From contig NZ_CP151100.1 of the NCBI RefSeq assembly GCF_038096175.1, positions 248,001 to 312,000 on the forward strand: a DNA stretch of 64,000 nt, in the 5' to 3' direction. The notes beneath the pieces are model-generated. The model saw only the letters and a list, made by a program, of their open reading frames with translations, was not told the DNA's origin and did not search any database. The DNA comes from Nostoc sp. UHCC 0302 (GTDB taxonomy: Bacteria; Cyanobacteriota; Cyanobacteriia; Cyanobacteriales; Nostocaceae). Numbering within the stretch: the stretch's first letter is position 1; every line of letters starts with the position of its first letter. Both the position numbers and the translations under genes were made by a program. Of the stretch, positions 1 to 8,002 are shown piece by piece.

Positions 1-1085
1 TAACCTATCTGTTTAACCTGAGTTAGAATTTGGTGCAGACAATTCATCTGTGTATTGCCAGTCCAATAAAAAGCAGGCAGTGGATGAGTGTGGTTAAACC
101 AGTTACTTTCTTGGTAATCCTGTTGTAAGTAAACATAGACACCGTGCATATACTCTCGCCAACCAAGTACCTGACGGATAAAGCCTTCAACGCTGCTCAA
201 CTCCCAGTTGCTGCTGTTGTAATAAGCTTGTTGCGCTGCAATCACAACTTCTAAAGGATGCAGCAATCCAATGTTGAGATAAGGAGAAAGCATCGCGTGC
301 CACATTGTCTGTTCGCCTGTCACCATTGCATCCTGATATGGCCCAAATGAAGACAAACGTGTTTCGATAAAAAACTTCAGTACAAGTAGTGCTTGCTGTC
401 GGGTTACACCCCAGCGAAATGGTTCTAATTGCCAGTAAGAGCGATTGTCCTGGAATGCCTCAGATTGCTTAATGAAGTCAATAACATCTTGTGTGATTGA
501 GTCTGGTTCAAACCATAAAGCTTCGGGTAAGGTGAGTTTGCCCTTTGGTGGTTTGCGATTTTGCTTGTCAAAGTTCCATCGACCGCCAACAGGCTGGTTG
601 CCGGACATTAGAATGTTGAACCGTTGCCGTCCCTGACGATAAAAGTCTTCCATGATTAAACGTTTGCGACCACTGGCCCATTGTTGGAACTGTTGGTCAC
701 TCCAGATGAAGCGATTATTGGGTGTAAAAGTGACTTGAATTGTCAATTTTAGGTTTTGAATCAACACAGCAAAAGGGCGATCTGTTGGAGTCATCACCCG
801 CAGTTCGGTAATTTGGTATTGCTCAATCCATTGAAGTAAAGGCGTGTTGAAGTCTTGGCTTTGAGCGTATGTTACTGCCCAGCCGAGCGAGCGCAATTCG
901 TCCGCGAAGTGACGCATGGCTGACCAGACCAATACCAGTTTTTGCAAGTGATAAGGAAGTTGCCCTGCATGGGTTAGAGATTCAATAAAAATTACGGAAG
1001 TCTGTTGCTTTTGTTGCAAGCAACTTTGCAGTGCTGACTGCTGTGACCAAAGTTGATCTCCGAGAACCCAAACACCAATGGTCAT
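1..1085 (-). CDS. Cryptochrome/photolyase-related flavoprotein (FeS-BCP/DPRP type), partial
   Basis: An uninterrupted minus-strand frame of 361 codons begins at an ATG at 1085 (MTIGVWVLGDQLW) and runs off the left edge, so the C-terminus is missing. The start GVWVLGDQL is the alpha/beta photolyase-like N-terminus of the 'deoxyribodipyrimidine photolyase-related' family. Further motifs agree: TPTDRPFAVLIQNL, an FRWGVTRQQALLVLKFFIETRLSSFG segment, QDAMVTGEQTMWHAMLSPYLNIGLL and VEGFIRQVLGWREYMHG, which in this family line the FAD site. Known members repair (6-4) photoproducts and carry a 4Fe-4S cluster in the missing C-terminal part, so the cluster cannot be checked here. The gene diverges from the dinB remnant at 1301, giving a DNA-repair neighbourhood. 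Family assignment is confident; substrate is inference. Confidence 0.85.
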   Translation of the reverse strand, partial: MTIGVWVLGDQLWSQQSALQSCLQQKQQTSVIFIESLTHAGQLPYHLQKLVLVWSAMRHFADELRSLGWAVTYAQSQDFNTPLLQWIEQYQITELRVMTPTDRPFAVLIQNLKLTIQVTFTPNNRFIWSDQQFQQWASGRKRLIMEDFYRQGRQRFNILMSGNQPVGGRWNFDKQNRKPPKGKLTLPEALWFEPDSITQDVIDFIKQSEAFQDNRSYWQLEPFRWGVTRQQALLVLKFFIETRLSSFGPYQDAMVTGEQTMWHAMLSPYLNIGLLHPLEVVIAAQQAYYNSSNWELSSVEGFIRQVLGWREYMHGVYVYLQQDYQESNWFNHTHPLPAFYWTGNTQMNCLHQILTQVKQIG

Positions 1086-1300
1086 CCTCTTGCTCCCTCT
1101 CATACCGTGCGTTGGCAACGTGACGACAAAATGTTACAAAAGCTTTCTCAATGAAAAAGCGGATGAAAGCCCAAAACTCGCGCTAGTGCTAGTGTACTAT
1201 TATGGTGATAAGTTTCTCAAATATTCAGAGCGAATCACAAATTTACCAGAGATTATAGTCGTTCCCGCCGCTTGGTAGAAATGGTAATACTTCAACAACA
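1086..1300. other. Intergenic region between photolyase gene and dinB remnant
   Basis: A 215-base divergent spacer. It holds the presumed promoters of the photolyase gene (minus) and of dinB (plus), but I could not point to a clear -10/-35 pair or a cyanobacterial LexA box. A short plus-strand reading frame here overlaps the photolyase start and has no recognisable features. Confidence 0.4.
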
Positions 1301-1840
1301 ATGCAGGCTAGAAAAATAGTTCACGTTGATATGGACGCCTTCTACGCATCAGTAGAACAACGGGACAACCCTAGCTACCAAGGCAAACCGTTAGTAGTTG
1401 GTGGCAGCCCGAATCAGCGAGGTGTGGTTACAGCAGCCAGTTATGAAGCCCGCAAGGGCGAATCGGGTTCGTAAGTCCGTTGGTGCAGAAACGAATGTCA
1501 CGCTTGAAAACGTGAAATCTCGCGCTTGGCTATCTTGTTGGGGGTAGGGTGTAGGGTGTAGGGTGTGGTGTTTAAGACAATTAAACTTTAGTTGCGTCAA
1601 GGAGTTCAACATTTTCTTGATTTCCCAAACCTGCAACCCCACACCCCACACCCCACACCCTCTCATCCAGTTATATAAGGGGTTTACGCTTAACTTAGTG
1701 CCATTCGGTGCAGAAACCTCATTCGCACAGGACTTAAACGATGTCGGCCAGATGTTGCAGGAACTCGAAATTATTGCCCAAATAGTGGAGCAGCGGTTAG
1801 AGCAGCACGAAACACGGGGGCGCACATTACAACTCCCTTT
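1301..1840 (+). pseudogene. dinB: DNA polymerase IV (DinB), internally deleted and interrupted remnant
   Basis: The ATG at 1301 begins a typical Y-family polymerase N-terminus: [18 protein letters not shown] followed by KPLVVGG and AASYEARK, including the metal-binding DMDAFYA motif. Directly after YEARK the sequence jumps to the little-finger region ([13 protein letters not shown], 1456 onward), so palm and finger parts are deleted, and a TAA follows at about 1473 in the first frame. The C-terminal text SFAQDLNDVGQMLQELEIIAQIVEQRLEQ resumes at 1717 after a 216-base insertion (1492-1707). It ends near RTLQL, where unrelated sequence begins. A second copy of the C-terminal half lies at 9175-9704. 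The gene cannot make an active polymerase. Confidence 0.85.
1492..1707. mobile_element. MITE-like non-autonomous element, copy A (216 bp)
   Basis: Terminal inverted repeats are visible: the left end reads CGAATGTCACGCTTG and the right end is a degraded partner ending GTGCCATTCG. The copy at 41108-41254 has the better right end, AAGCGTGCCATTCG. The insert is flanked by a direct repeat GTGCAGAAA (1483-1491 and 1708-1716) that fits a target duplication within dinB. Inside are G-rich GGGGTAGGGTGTAGGG and C-rich CCCCACACCCCACACCC arms that can pair into a long hairpin around a conserved TTTAAGACAATTAAA core. No transposase is encoded. Confidence 0.75.
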
Positions 1841-1873
1841 TTTGGTCATGGTTGATCATGGAGATAAAGGATT

Positions 1874-2017
1874 GAGAAAATTCCGCCTCGGCAGCACAGA
1901 AGTAATCCTCGCTTAGTCAAAAAAACTCGTTCTAAATTTCCGTCTAAGAAACCTATTCATCGTGGCACTGGTACTCAACGTCAGCCACTCAATTTTTCCA
2001 TTATCAACACTGCTTAA
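1874..2017 (+). pseudogene. IS4-type transposase C-terminal remnant
   Basis: A 48-codon tail in one frame reads KIPPRQHRSNPRLVKKTR and continues to SIINTA followed by TAA. Tails of the form NPRxVKxKxSxFxxK are common at the C-terminus of cyanobacterial IS4-type transposases. A TAA lies in frame just upstream (1865-1867), and no catalytic part is present. The dinB remnant frame runs into it from the left, so this is the right end of a lost insertion sequence. Confidence 0.5.
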
Positions 2018-2406
2018 TTCTTAACCAAAAAGTATTGGTTTTACTCGATTCAATCACTCAAACCATTCACTCTTTTAAAACCAGTACATAGGTTCAATCG
2101 TTCAATCATTCTATTAGCGCTATCTAGCAAGTCCATTACAAGATATAAACGATTAAAACGTACAAACTAACTTGAACGATTTAATGGGCTTTAATGGTCA
2201 AAATAATGCCCAAGTTCTGAAAGCCTGGGCAAATGATTGAATGATTTACTGGATTGGTTGTGTAAATCCAAATTCCAACTAAAGTTGGAATGATTTATCA
2301 ATCATTCTATTGAGTAAAAATTTCAACTTTTAGGGGACGACAAGTTAGAGTTGATTGCATATTATTTGTACAGTATTCAGAATTGGTAAAAAAGGCGGAA
2401 TACATT
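2018..2406. other. AT-rich intergenic region with short repeats
   Basis: No gene seen. The words TCAATCATTCTATT occur at about 2099 and 2298, and inverted forms (GATTGAATGATTTA) lie between them near 2235, so the region could fold or serve as a regulatory leader for the small gene at 2407. A possible ribosome binding site (AAGGCGG) precedes that gene. Confidence 0.4.
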
Positions 2407-2691
2407 ATGGATGTTTGGAATTTGGGTAAATTAGGAGTTGCAATCGTTGGTGCAATAGTTTTGTCTGGAAACTCTGCTATTGCCACAATCAATCCGGATG
2501 TGACTCTAGAGAATAATCTGAATGCACCTACCTTAAACACAGCGATAAAAAAGCACAATACATTAGGTAGCAATGCGCTGAAAATTAATTACAGCATTAA
2601 ACAAACTCAATTTCAAAATAGAAATGCTGTAGATAAGAAAAAAGTTTTACTAGCAGGCTGCTGGAAACCCGGTACCCCCTACTGTTTTTAA
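2407..2691 (+). CDS. Small secreted protein with a C-terminal Cys-Cys loop
   Basis: Encodes 94 residues from ATG 2407; an upstream in-frame TTG at 2383 is a poorer start. Residues 1-28 form a signal-peptide-like stretch (GKLGVAIVGAIVLSGNSAIA) with an AxA-type end, suggesting export to periplasm or medium. The mature part is polar and has only two cysteines, both in the last 11 residues (GCWKPGTPYCF), which could make one small disulfide loop. No domain is recognised. It could be a secreted peptide precursor, or simply a small orphan exported protein. A strong hairpin follows 20 bases after the stop, supporting a monocistronic unit. No modification or export genes sit beside it. Confidence 0.55.
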   Translation: MDVWNLGKLGVAIVGAIVLSGNSAIATINPDVTLENNLNAPTLNTAIKKHNTLGSNALKINYSIKQTQFQNRNAVDKKKVLLAGCWKPGTPYCF

Positions 2692-2711
2692 GCTTTAGCG
2701 TTTTTTATTTC

Positions 2712-2760
2712 AACCTAATAAAAAAGTTGCTTAAATCACAGCCAGCTTTTTTATTAGGTT
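2712..2760. terminator. Hairpin after the small secreted-protein gene
   Basis: A perfect 15-base inverted repeat (AACCTAATAAAAAAG at 2712-2726 and its complement at 2746-2760) with a 19-base loop. It lies just after the stop at 2691. The T-rich right arm makes it terminator-like, although no long T run follows. It could instead be an old insertion-sequence end. Confidence 0.5.
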
Positions 2761-3410
2761 GGATTACAATACTGTCGATTATAATCGCTACAAAAAAAAC
2801 GCTCCATTGACTACTATGGAGAAAGTTGATACAGCAAACTAATTCAGCAATTATTTAAGCTTTTAAAGCTAATTCATGATTGTAGATTCCGACAATCAGA
2901 TTAGACCTTAATCCAAATCTGCGATGACGATTACGATATTGGTTAGATAAAATATTGAAAATCTTTAGACGACCATTAACGTGTTCGACAACAATTCTTA
3001 ATCGATTCAGTTCTCGATTATATTCCTTCTGTTCTTTAGCTAACTTTTTTCCTTTTGGTTTCTTAATCGGTGTTTCACTTAATTTATGAACTTTAGCAAT
3101 CCCTTGATACCCTTTATCCGCTATAACTTTTAGTAATTCACCAAACCTTACACCACTGGTTTTAAATAGTCGAAAATCATGAATTCTTCCCTTACCATGC
3201 CCTAAATAGATCAGGGCGAACGCATCTAAATATTGATGGAGATTAAAATAACACGATGAAAGCAGACAAGAACGGGATTTAGAGGGTAGAGAGCGAAAAA
3301 GAAAACAGTTGCGATCGCCCAGGATGAAAGATATGGCAGCAAGGATAGGCAAATGTGGTATCCTAACCTGGATTTAGGTGTGCTGTCATAGAAATAGATA
3401 TTAAATAAAC

Positions 3411-4568
3411 ATGAAACTGAAGCCCAAAATTACAATAGCTGACCACTTTGGGGGAATAGAAGATCCAAGAATAGAGCGGACAAAAAGACACAAATTAATT
3501 GATATTCTGACGATAGCGATTTGTGCAGTGATATGCGGAGCAGAGGGTTGGATAGAAATAGAAATGTATGGATGTGCAAAACATGGTTGGCTAAAAACTT
3601 TTTTAGAATTGCCAAATGGGATTCCGTCTCCTGACGGAGACGCTACGCGAACACATGATACTTTTGCGAGAGTATTTGCCAGAATAAAACCAGAACAATT
3701 TCAACAGTGTTTTGTGAATTGGATGAAATCAATACAAAAGATAATAGAGAAAGATATAGTAGCAATAGATGGAAAAACATTGCGTGGTTCTTATGATAAG
3801 GGCAGTGATAAAGCAGCAATACATATGGTAAATGCTTGGGCTGTACATAATAGATTAGTACTAGGACAAGTCAAAACAAATGCCAAATCAAATGAAATTA
3901 CAGCTATACCAGAATTACTGAAAGTATTAGAAATATCTGGATGTATAGTCACAATAGATGCTATGGGTTGTCAAAAAGAAATAGTGAAAGAAATAGTTAG
4001 GCAAGATGCAGATTATGTAATTACATTAAAAGAAAACCAAGGTCATCTATATTCGTATGTAGAAAACTTATTTAAAATCGGTATACAGACAGGATTTGAG
4101 GGATTAGATGAGGGAAGATACACAACAGAAGAGAAAGGGCATGGACGAAAAGAAATTCGTCATTACGTAATGATATCATCAGAAAAAGCACAGTTAAATT
4201 CTAATACAGACTGGATACAATTAAATAGTGTTGGTATGGTGGAGCATATTCGTCAAGAAAAAGGGAAAACAACAGTAGAAATTCGTTATTTTATTAGTAG
4301 CCTTCCGAATAATATTGAAAGGTTTACTAAGGCAGTTCGTAGTCATTGGGGAGTAGAGAATTCTTTGCATTGGGTATTAGATGTAGCATTAAAAGAAGAT
4401 GAATGTCGCATCAGAAAAGATAATGCGCCAGAAAATTTTGCAGTATTACGTCAAATAGCAGTAAATCTTTTAGGTAAAGAAAAACGGATGAAAGTTGGGA
4501 TAAAAAACAAAGGATTTTTAGCAGCAATGGATAACGAATATTTAGTCAGAGTATTAGCGCAACTTTAA
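3411..4568 (+). CDS. ISAs1-family transposase with an 8-residue SDR insertion
   Basis: A 385-residue DDE transposase. Visible landmarks are the N-terminal DHFGGIEDPRIERTKRHKL, DGKTLRGS with the first Asp near residue 120, TIDAMGCQKEI with the second Asp near 183, and a C-terminal LHWVLDVALKEDECRIRKDN block. The family text GIPSHDTF is interrupted by eight residues, PDGDATRT (residues 74-81). The cause is a 24-base insert at about 3630-3653 that resembles a Nostoc small dispersed repeat. The frame stays open, so the protein may still fold and act, but this is untested. The gene starts 199 bases inside the element. Confidence 0.92.
   Translation: MKLKPKITIADHFGGIEDPRIERTKRHKLIDILTIAICAVICGAEGWIEIEMYGCAKHGWLKTFLELPNGIPSPDGDATRTHDTFARVFARIKPEQFQQCFVNWMKSIQKIIEKDIVAIDGKTLRGSYDKGSDKAAIHMVNAWAVHNRLVLGQVKTNAKSNEITAIPELLKVLEISGCIVTIDAMGCQKEIVKEIVRQDADYVITLKENQGHLYSYVENLFKIGIQTGFEGLDEGRYTTEEKGHGRKEIRHYVMISSEKAQLNSNTDWIQLNSVGMVEHIRQEKGKTTVEIRYFISSLPNNIERFTKAVRSHWGVENSLHWVLDVALKEDECRIRKDNAPENFAVLRQIAVNLLGKEKRMKVGIKNKGFLAAMDNEYLVRVLAQL
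3630..3653. repeat. Small dispersed repeat inserted in frame
   Basis: A 24-base block containing GACGGAGACGCTACGCGAAC lies inside the transposase gene. The complement, GTTCGCGTAGCGTCTC, is shared with repeats at 9175-9198, 52339-52362 and 54939-54962. It adds eight residues without breaking the frame. Elements of this size class are known as SDRs in Nostoc. Confidence 0.7.
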
Positions 4569-5317
4569 GTAAAATAATTACTTAAAATTTGAAACATCAA
4601 TAAAATATTTATATTTAGTAGTAGTGATGGTACGAATTCTCTACTTATATTGTAATATTTAATTTTATTGAGTTATCATTTAAAATTATTTTGAGTATCT
4701 AGGAATATAACTGTTAGTTATTATAACTAGAGATTGATTAAAGTTTACTATTTTATTAATAAAAAAATAGTTTTTAATTAATAGTCTCAATGTAGCTTGC
4801 TAAACTGTTAATAAATAAGATGCGTTTGCCCTGCTAAATAGATGATTTGACTGGTTTTTTGGTGAATAACTAATTGGTTTTTTAAAGTATGCTCCCTTTG
4901 TTTACCGCTGAAAAATTTCTTTTGACCTCTTTTTGGTCTTTCAATTGGGCTTTCAATAACATCCTTCCCTTCCAAATCTTCTTGACAGGACATTTTCAAC
5001 AATTCTTTCTTACCAGGCAGGCTAAACTTTCTTGAGCTAATTAAAATGTTTTCAATTTTATAAACTGTCCGGCAAACAGCAGATTCTGATAGCCCCCAAT
5101 CTAATCCGATATGGGAATAAGTACGGTACTCTCTCCAATATTGAATAACCATTAAAACTTGGTCTTCAATAATTAACTTAGGACGACGGCCTAGTTTCTT
5201 TTTCTTTTGAGCATCAGCTTTAACTACATCAACCATTAATTCAAAGGTTTTACGCCTCGCTCCAGTCAATCGCTTAAATTCTTTTGCACTTAGCTGTTTG
5301 GCTTTCTCTATTTTCAC

Positions 5318-5843
5318 TGCTTCTCGATACTATTAAATGAATTCTTCGCTGTCATTTTGGCTTCCGATACTGTCATAGTTATTCTAAGAATTTTAACAAG
5401 AAAGAATTCTGTACGAGTGGCGGATGAATAAGTGGGTTTAAATCCCCATTAAATCTTCTCTTTCAGAGATCTGACTTTTCCCGTTATCTCCTTGATTGAG
5501 CGATAAGCGAAGCTTAAGCCTTCGGCTATCGCTTACTATACCCCTAGCCCAAAGCCCTATTCCCTCGTAATTTATTGTCAGTAATATTAGGCTATTGAGA
5601 ATAGAGCCTAGTATGAAACTCTTGCTGCTTCGTTGTTTCATGACTTAAAGGGAAAAGTCAGATTGGTATCCAGGTACTTTGGCGAGGTTGGTTAAAATTA
5701 CACGACCTCTGTGAGGGCTGGCAGCTTGCAAAAGAGACTTAACGGGAAAAGTCAGATACTGCTTGGCTTGCATAAGGCTGGGTTAATGCTCGTGTTTAGA
5801 CCTTGTGTGTTGAAAAGTTATGGTCAGATAAAAAAGCTAAACA
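5318..5843. other. Degenerate intergenic region
   Basis: No supported gene. The phrase GGGAAAAGTCAGAT occurs near 5650 and 5740, with a partly inverted copy (ATCTGACTTTTCCCGTTA) near 5467. This suggests the worn ends of an old mobile element. A palindromic stretch around 5510-5536 (GCGATAAGCGAAGC to GCTATCGCTTAC) is SDR-like. Confidence 0.4.
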
Positions 5844-6040
5844 ATGGCTAAACAATATCAAGTTATTTGCTGTAAGTTAAATGCGTATGTGAAAGTAACG
5901 TTTGAGCTGATGAGTATTGATATTTTAGACTTAAGTAGTTTGACGGCTATTATTAAAGCACTGAAAAGTTGCAATGATGATAATGTCTTTAATAATACTG
6001 AAAAACTGTTAAATCACAACAATAGCCAGGATATTGTCTT

Positions 6041-7587
6041 GTAAGGATTCAGGTGGCAGGGTATTGACAAAGGGGACACTTGAGGGAGAATATCGCAAAT
6101 ATGAACCAAAACCTGCCTCAAGAATTAGATCGAGAAAGCTTGAACCAGTTATCAAAAGAAGAACTGGTGGATATCATCATTGAGCAGAGCAAGGTAATAC
6201 GTGATTTACAAAAAATCATTTTAGAACTACAGCAAGAAATAGAGCGTTTAAAAATCAGTAGGGATTTAGACAGTTCTAATTCGTCGAAACCACCATCTGG
6301 AGACATCCACAAAAAGAGCGAAAACAAAAAGGTACCCCTGCAAGAAGAATCAAATCAACCGAAAAAGAAACCAGGTGGACAGCCAGGACATCAAGGTAAA
6401 ACTCGTAAGGGGTTTGGCAGAGTAGACCGTTATGAAATCTTACGTCCAAGTGATTGTATCTGTTGTGGTAACAAAGCATTTGCACCCCTAGCAGTAAAAG
6501 TAGAAAAACAGGCTGTAGCGCAATTAGTAGAACGTCCCATTGAAATAGTAGAATATCAACGCCATACCTGCGTGTGTGAGTGTTGTGGAAATGTACAAAC
6601 AGCCTCATGGTCGCCAGATATCGTTCCAGGACAAGATTTAGGAGTTAGATTACAGGCGTTTTTAGGATGGGTAAACAATTATGCACACATGCCTTATGAA
6701 AAACAGCAAGAAATGTTGTGGGAACTGGGGCAAATTGAAATTGGGTTAGGAACGTTAGTTGCAACTAATGAACGAATCCAACAAGCGATTGAACCAAGCA
6801 TTAATGAATTGAGCAATTGGGTAAAACAGACACAACCTAATGTTCATGTGGATGAAACACCTTGGTCAGTCAAAGGGATCAAAGAATGGTTGTGGGTAGT
6901 TGCCAATTCTGATTTCTGCCTGTTTACTGCTGCTGACACTCGTTCACGAGCCGAATTATCAGCCATTTTAGGGACTGAATATACAGGGGTACTCAGCAGC
7001 GATGATTTTAGCGTTTACAATGGTTATCCAGCTTTTGCCCAGCAGAAATGTTTGGCTCATCTACGCCGACACTTCAAAAAACTAATTATTCTTCCAGGTC
7101 TTCACAACCAAGCTATCGGTGAAACGTTTGTTAATTTAATTGATGAAGCCTTTAGGAATTACGCTCAATGGTTTGAGAGCCTTGACTCCTTGGGTTACAA
7201 CGATTGGGTCAATCAATTTAAATCTAAGTTGCACTCCTCACTTAATCAGTGGATTGACAAGGCAGGAGCTACAGCTGGCAACCTTTTACGTTCTTTGCGT
7301 GATAAAGCAAATCAATGGTGGTATTTTCTTGATTATCCTGAAGTTCCTCCAGATAACAATCAGGCTGAACGATCGCTTCGTTTGGCTGTGACAAAGCGTA
7401 AGGTTAGCGGTGGTTCCCGTTCAATGGAGCGGTTTCAACACACTGCTAATTTGTTGACTGTGGTACAAACCTGCCGCCGTCAAGGTAGGTCTGTAATTGA
7501 TTTTTTTGCACAAGCTCTACTGGTTGGTTCTCTTGACTATCAGTCTCGTCCGTCTCTACTTCCTGGATATTAGACCTGAATCCTTAC
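6041..7587 (+). mobile_element. IS66-family element carrying only tnpC (1547 bp), complete
   Basis: Perfect terminal inverted repeats GTAAGGATTCAGGT (6041) and ACCTGAATCCTTAC (ending 7587) are flanked by the 8-base direct repeat ATTGTCTT (6033-6040 and 7588-7595), the size expected for IS66. Only the large transposase gene is present; tnpA and tnpB are absent, as in simpler IS66-type elements. Confidence 0.93.
6101..7573 (+). CDS. IS66-family transposase (TnpC)
   Basis: About 490 residues from ATG 6101, which has GGGAG 12 bases upstream; a TTG at 6080 is a weaker start. An N-terminal coiled coil (LQKIILELQQEIERLK) is followed by DSSNSSKPPSGD, the KKPGGQPGHQGKTR basic segment, a zinc-finger-like CICCGN...CVCECCGN region, then the catalytic core with HVDETPW, CLAHLRRHFKK and DNNQAERSLR. 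All hallmark motifs of the family are intact, so the transposase is probably active. Confidence 0.95.
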   Translation: MNQNLPQELDRESLNQLSKEELVDIIIEQSKVIRDLQKIILELQQEIERLKISRDLDSSNSSKPPSGDIHKKSENKKVPLQEESNQPKKKPGGQPGHQGKTRKGFGRVDRYEILRPSDCICCGNKAFAPLAVKVEKQAVAQLVERPIEIVEYQRHTCVCECCGNVQTASWSPDIVPGQDLGVRLQAFLGWVNNYAHMPYEKQQEMLWELGQIEIGLGTLVATNERIQQAIEPSINELSNWVKQTQPNVHVDETPWSVKGIKEWLWVVANSDFCLFTAADTRSRAELSAILGTEYTGVLSSDDFSVYNGYPAFAQQKCLAHLRRHFKKLIILPGLHNQAIGETFVNLIDEAFRNYAQWFESLDSLGYNDWVNQFKSKLHSSLNQWIDKAGATAGNLLRSLRDKANQWWYFLDYPEVPPDNNQAERSLRLAVTKRKVSGGSRSMERFQHTANLLTVVQTCRRQGRSVIDFFAQALLVGSLDYQSRPSLLPGY

Positions 7588-7812
7588 ATTGTCTTTATTG
7601 ACCAGGCAGTTAAGAATTGCCAAGCTATTGTCCAAATAACAATCCCTGATGCTGAAGTTATTATACTGAATGATACGACTAATAAAGTTAATCAAATTAC
7701 TGAGCTACTAAAACAACGCCGCCAGATCACAGCAATTCACATTGTCTGTAATGGAACTTCTAACTCGTTAAATTTGCTCACCATCCCGTTGCCAACCTAC
7801 TACTCACACTAA

Positions 7813-8002
7813 ATTCGTGAGCAAAGAGAGCTTCTTTGAGTTTTTTTGAGCAAGGGAAGGTCTTATACACAGAGATAAAAAATAAGTTTATCTAAGGCTG
7901 TTGTAGTAGTAAGAGTTATTAAGAATTACTCTTTTCTCCTCCATCGGGAGCGTCTCTTTTCAAGCGTACTATTCCAATATCAGCTAATGTATTTCTGTTG
8001 AG
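7813..8002. other. Intergenic spacer
   Basis: Between the end of the DUF4347 fragment and the convergent propeller gene. No hairpin terminator or gene is evident. Confidence 0.3.

Larger units (their letters stand above)
3212..4833 (+). mobile_element. ISAs1-family insertion sequence (1622 bp), complete
   Basis: The left end CAGGGCGAACGCATCT matches the inverted right end CAGGGCAAACGCATCT with one mismatch. The element is bordered on both sides by the 10-base direct repeat CTAAATAGAT (3202-3211 and 4834-4843). It holds one transposase gene. It inserted into an IS5-type transposase, and the clean target duplication says the insertion is fairly recent. Confidence 0.9.
2855..5317 (-). pseudogene. 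IS5-type (DDE_Tnp_4) transposase split by ISAs1
   Basis: The N-terminal half (5317 down to 4834) carries an HTH segment (SHIGLDWGLSESAVCRTV) and reads to KTSQIIYL. The C-terminal half (3211 down to 2855) continues with GHGKGRIHDFRLFKTS, ADKGYQG and VEHVNGRLK, the D, D and E signatures of IS5-family transposases. Together they would make about 277 residues, the usual length. The break coincides with the ISAs1 element at 3212-4833 and a CTAAATAGAT target duplication. The ends of the IS5-type element itself could not be defined. Confidence 0.8.
5844..7812 (+). pseudogene. DUF4347-like protein gene split by IS66
   Basis: If the IS66 element and one copy of its target repeat are removed, 5844-6040 joins 7596-7812 in one frame of 414 bases, giving 137 residues. 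Across the join the protein reads SQDIVF then IDQAVKNCQAIVQ, followed by DAEVIILNDTTNKVNQITELL and ITAIHIVCNGTSNSLNL. This matches the DUF4347 pattern (a FID..V..Y start, VI.LD....G..QI, HIVSHG), a domain found at the N-terminus of large secreted cyanobacterial proteins. Here the expected HIVSHG is HIVCNG and the protein ends shortly after, so even the pre-insertion gene was probably a fragment. A beta-propeller gene lies just downstream on the other strand. Confidence 0.7.

Noticed and set aside
1563-1916. Continuous plus-strand frame of 117 codons through the MITE and DinB tail
   Set aside because: It is a chance fusion of MITE sequence with the DinB C-terminus and IS4-type text, not a gene.
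5438-5641. Minus-strand 67-codon frame
   Set aside because: No ribosome binding site or recognisable sequence; lies in worn repeat DNA.
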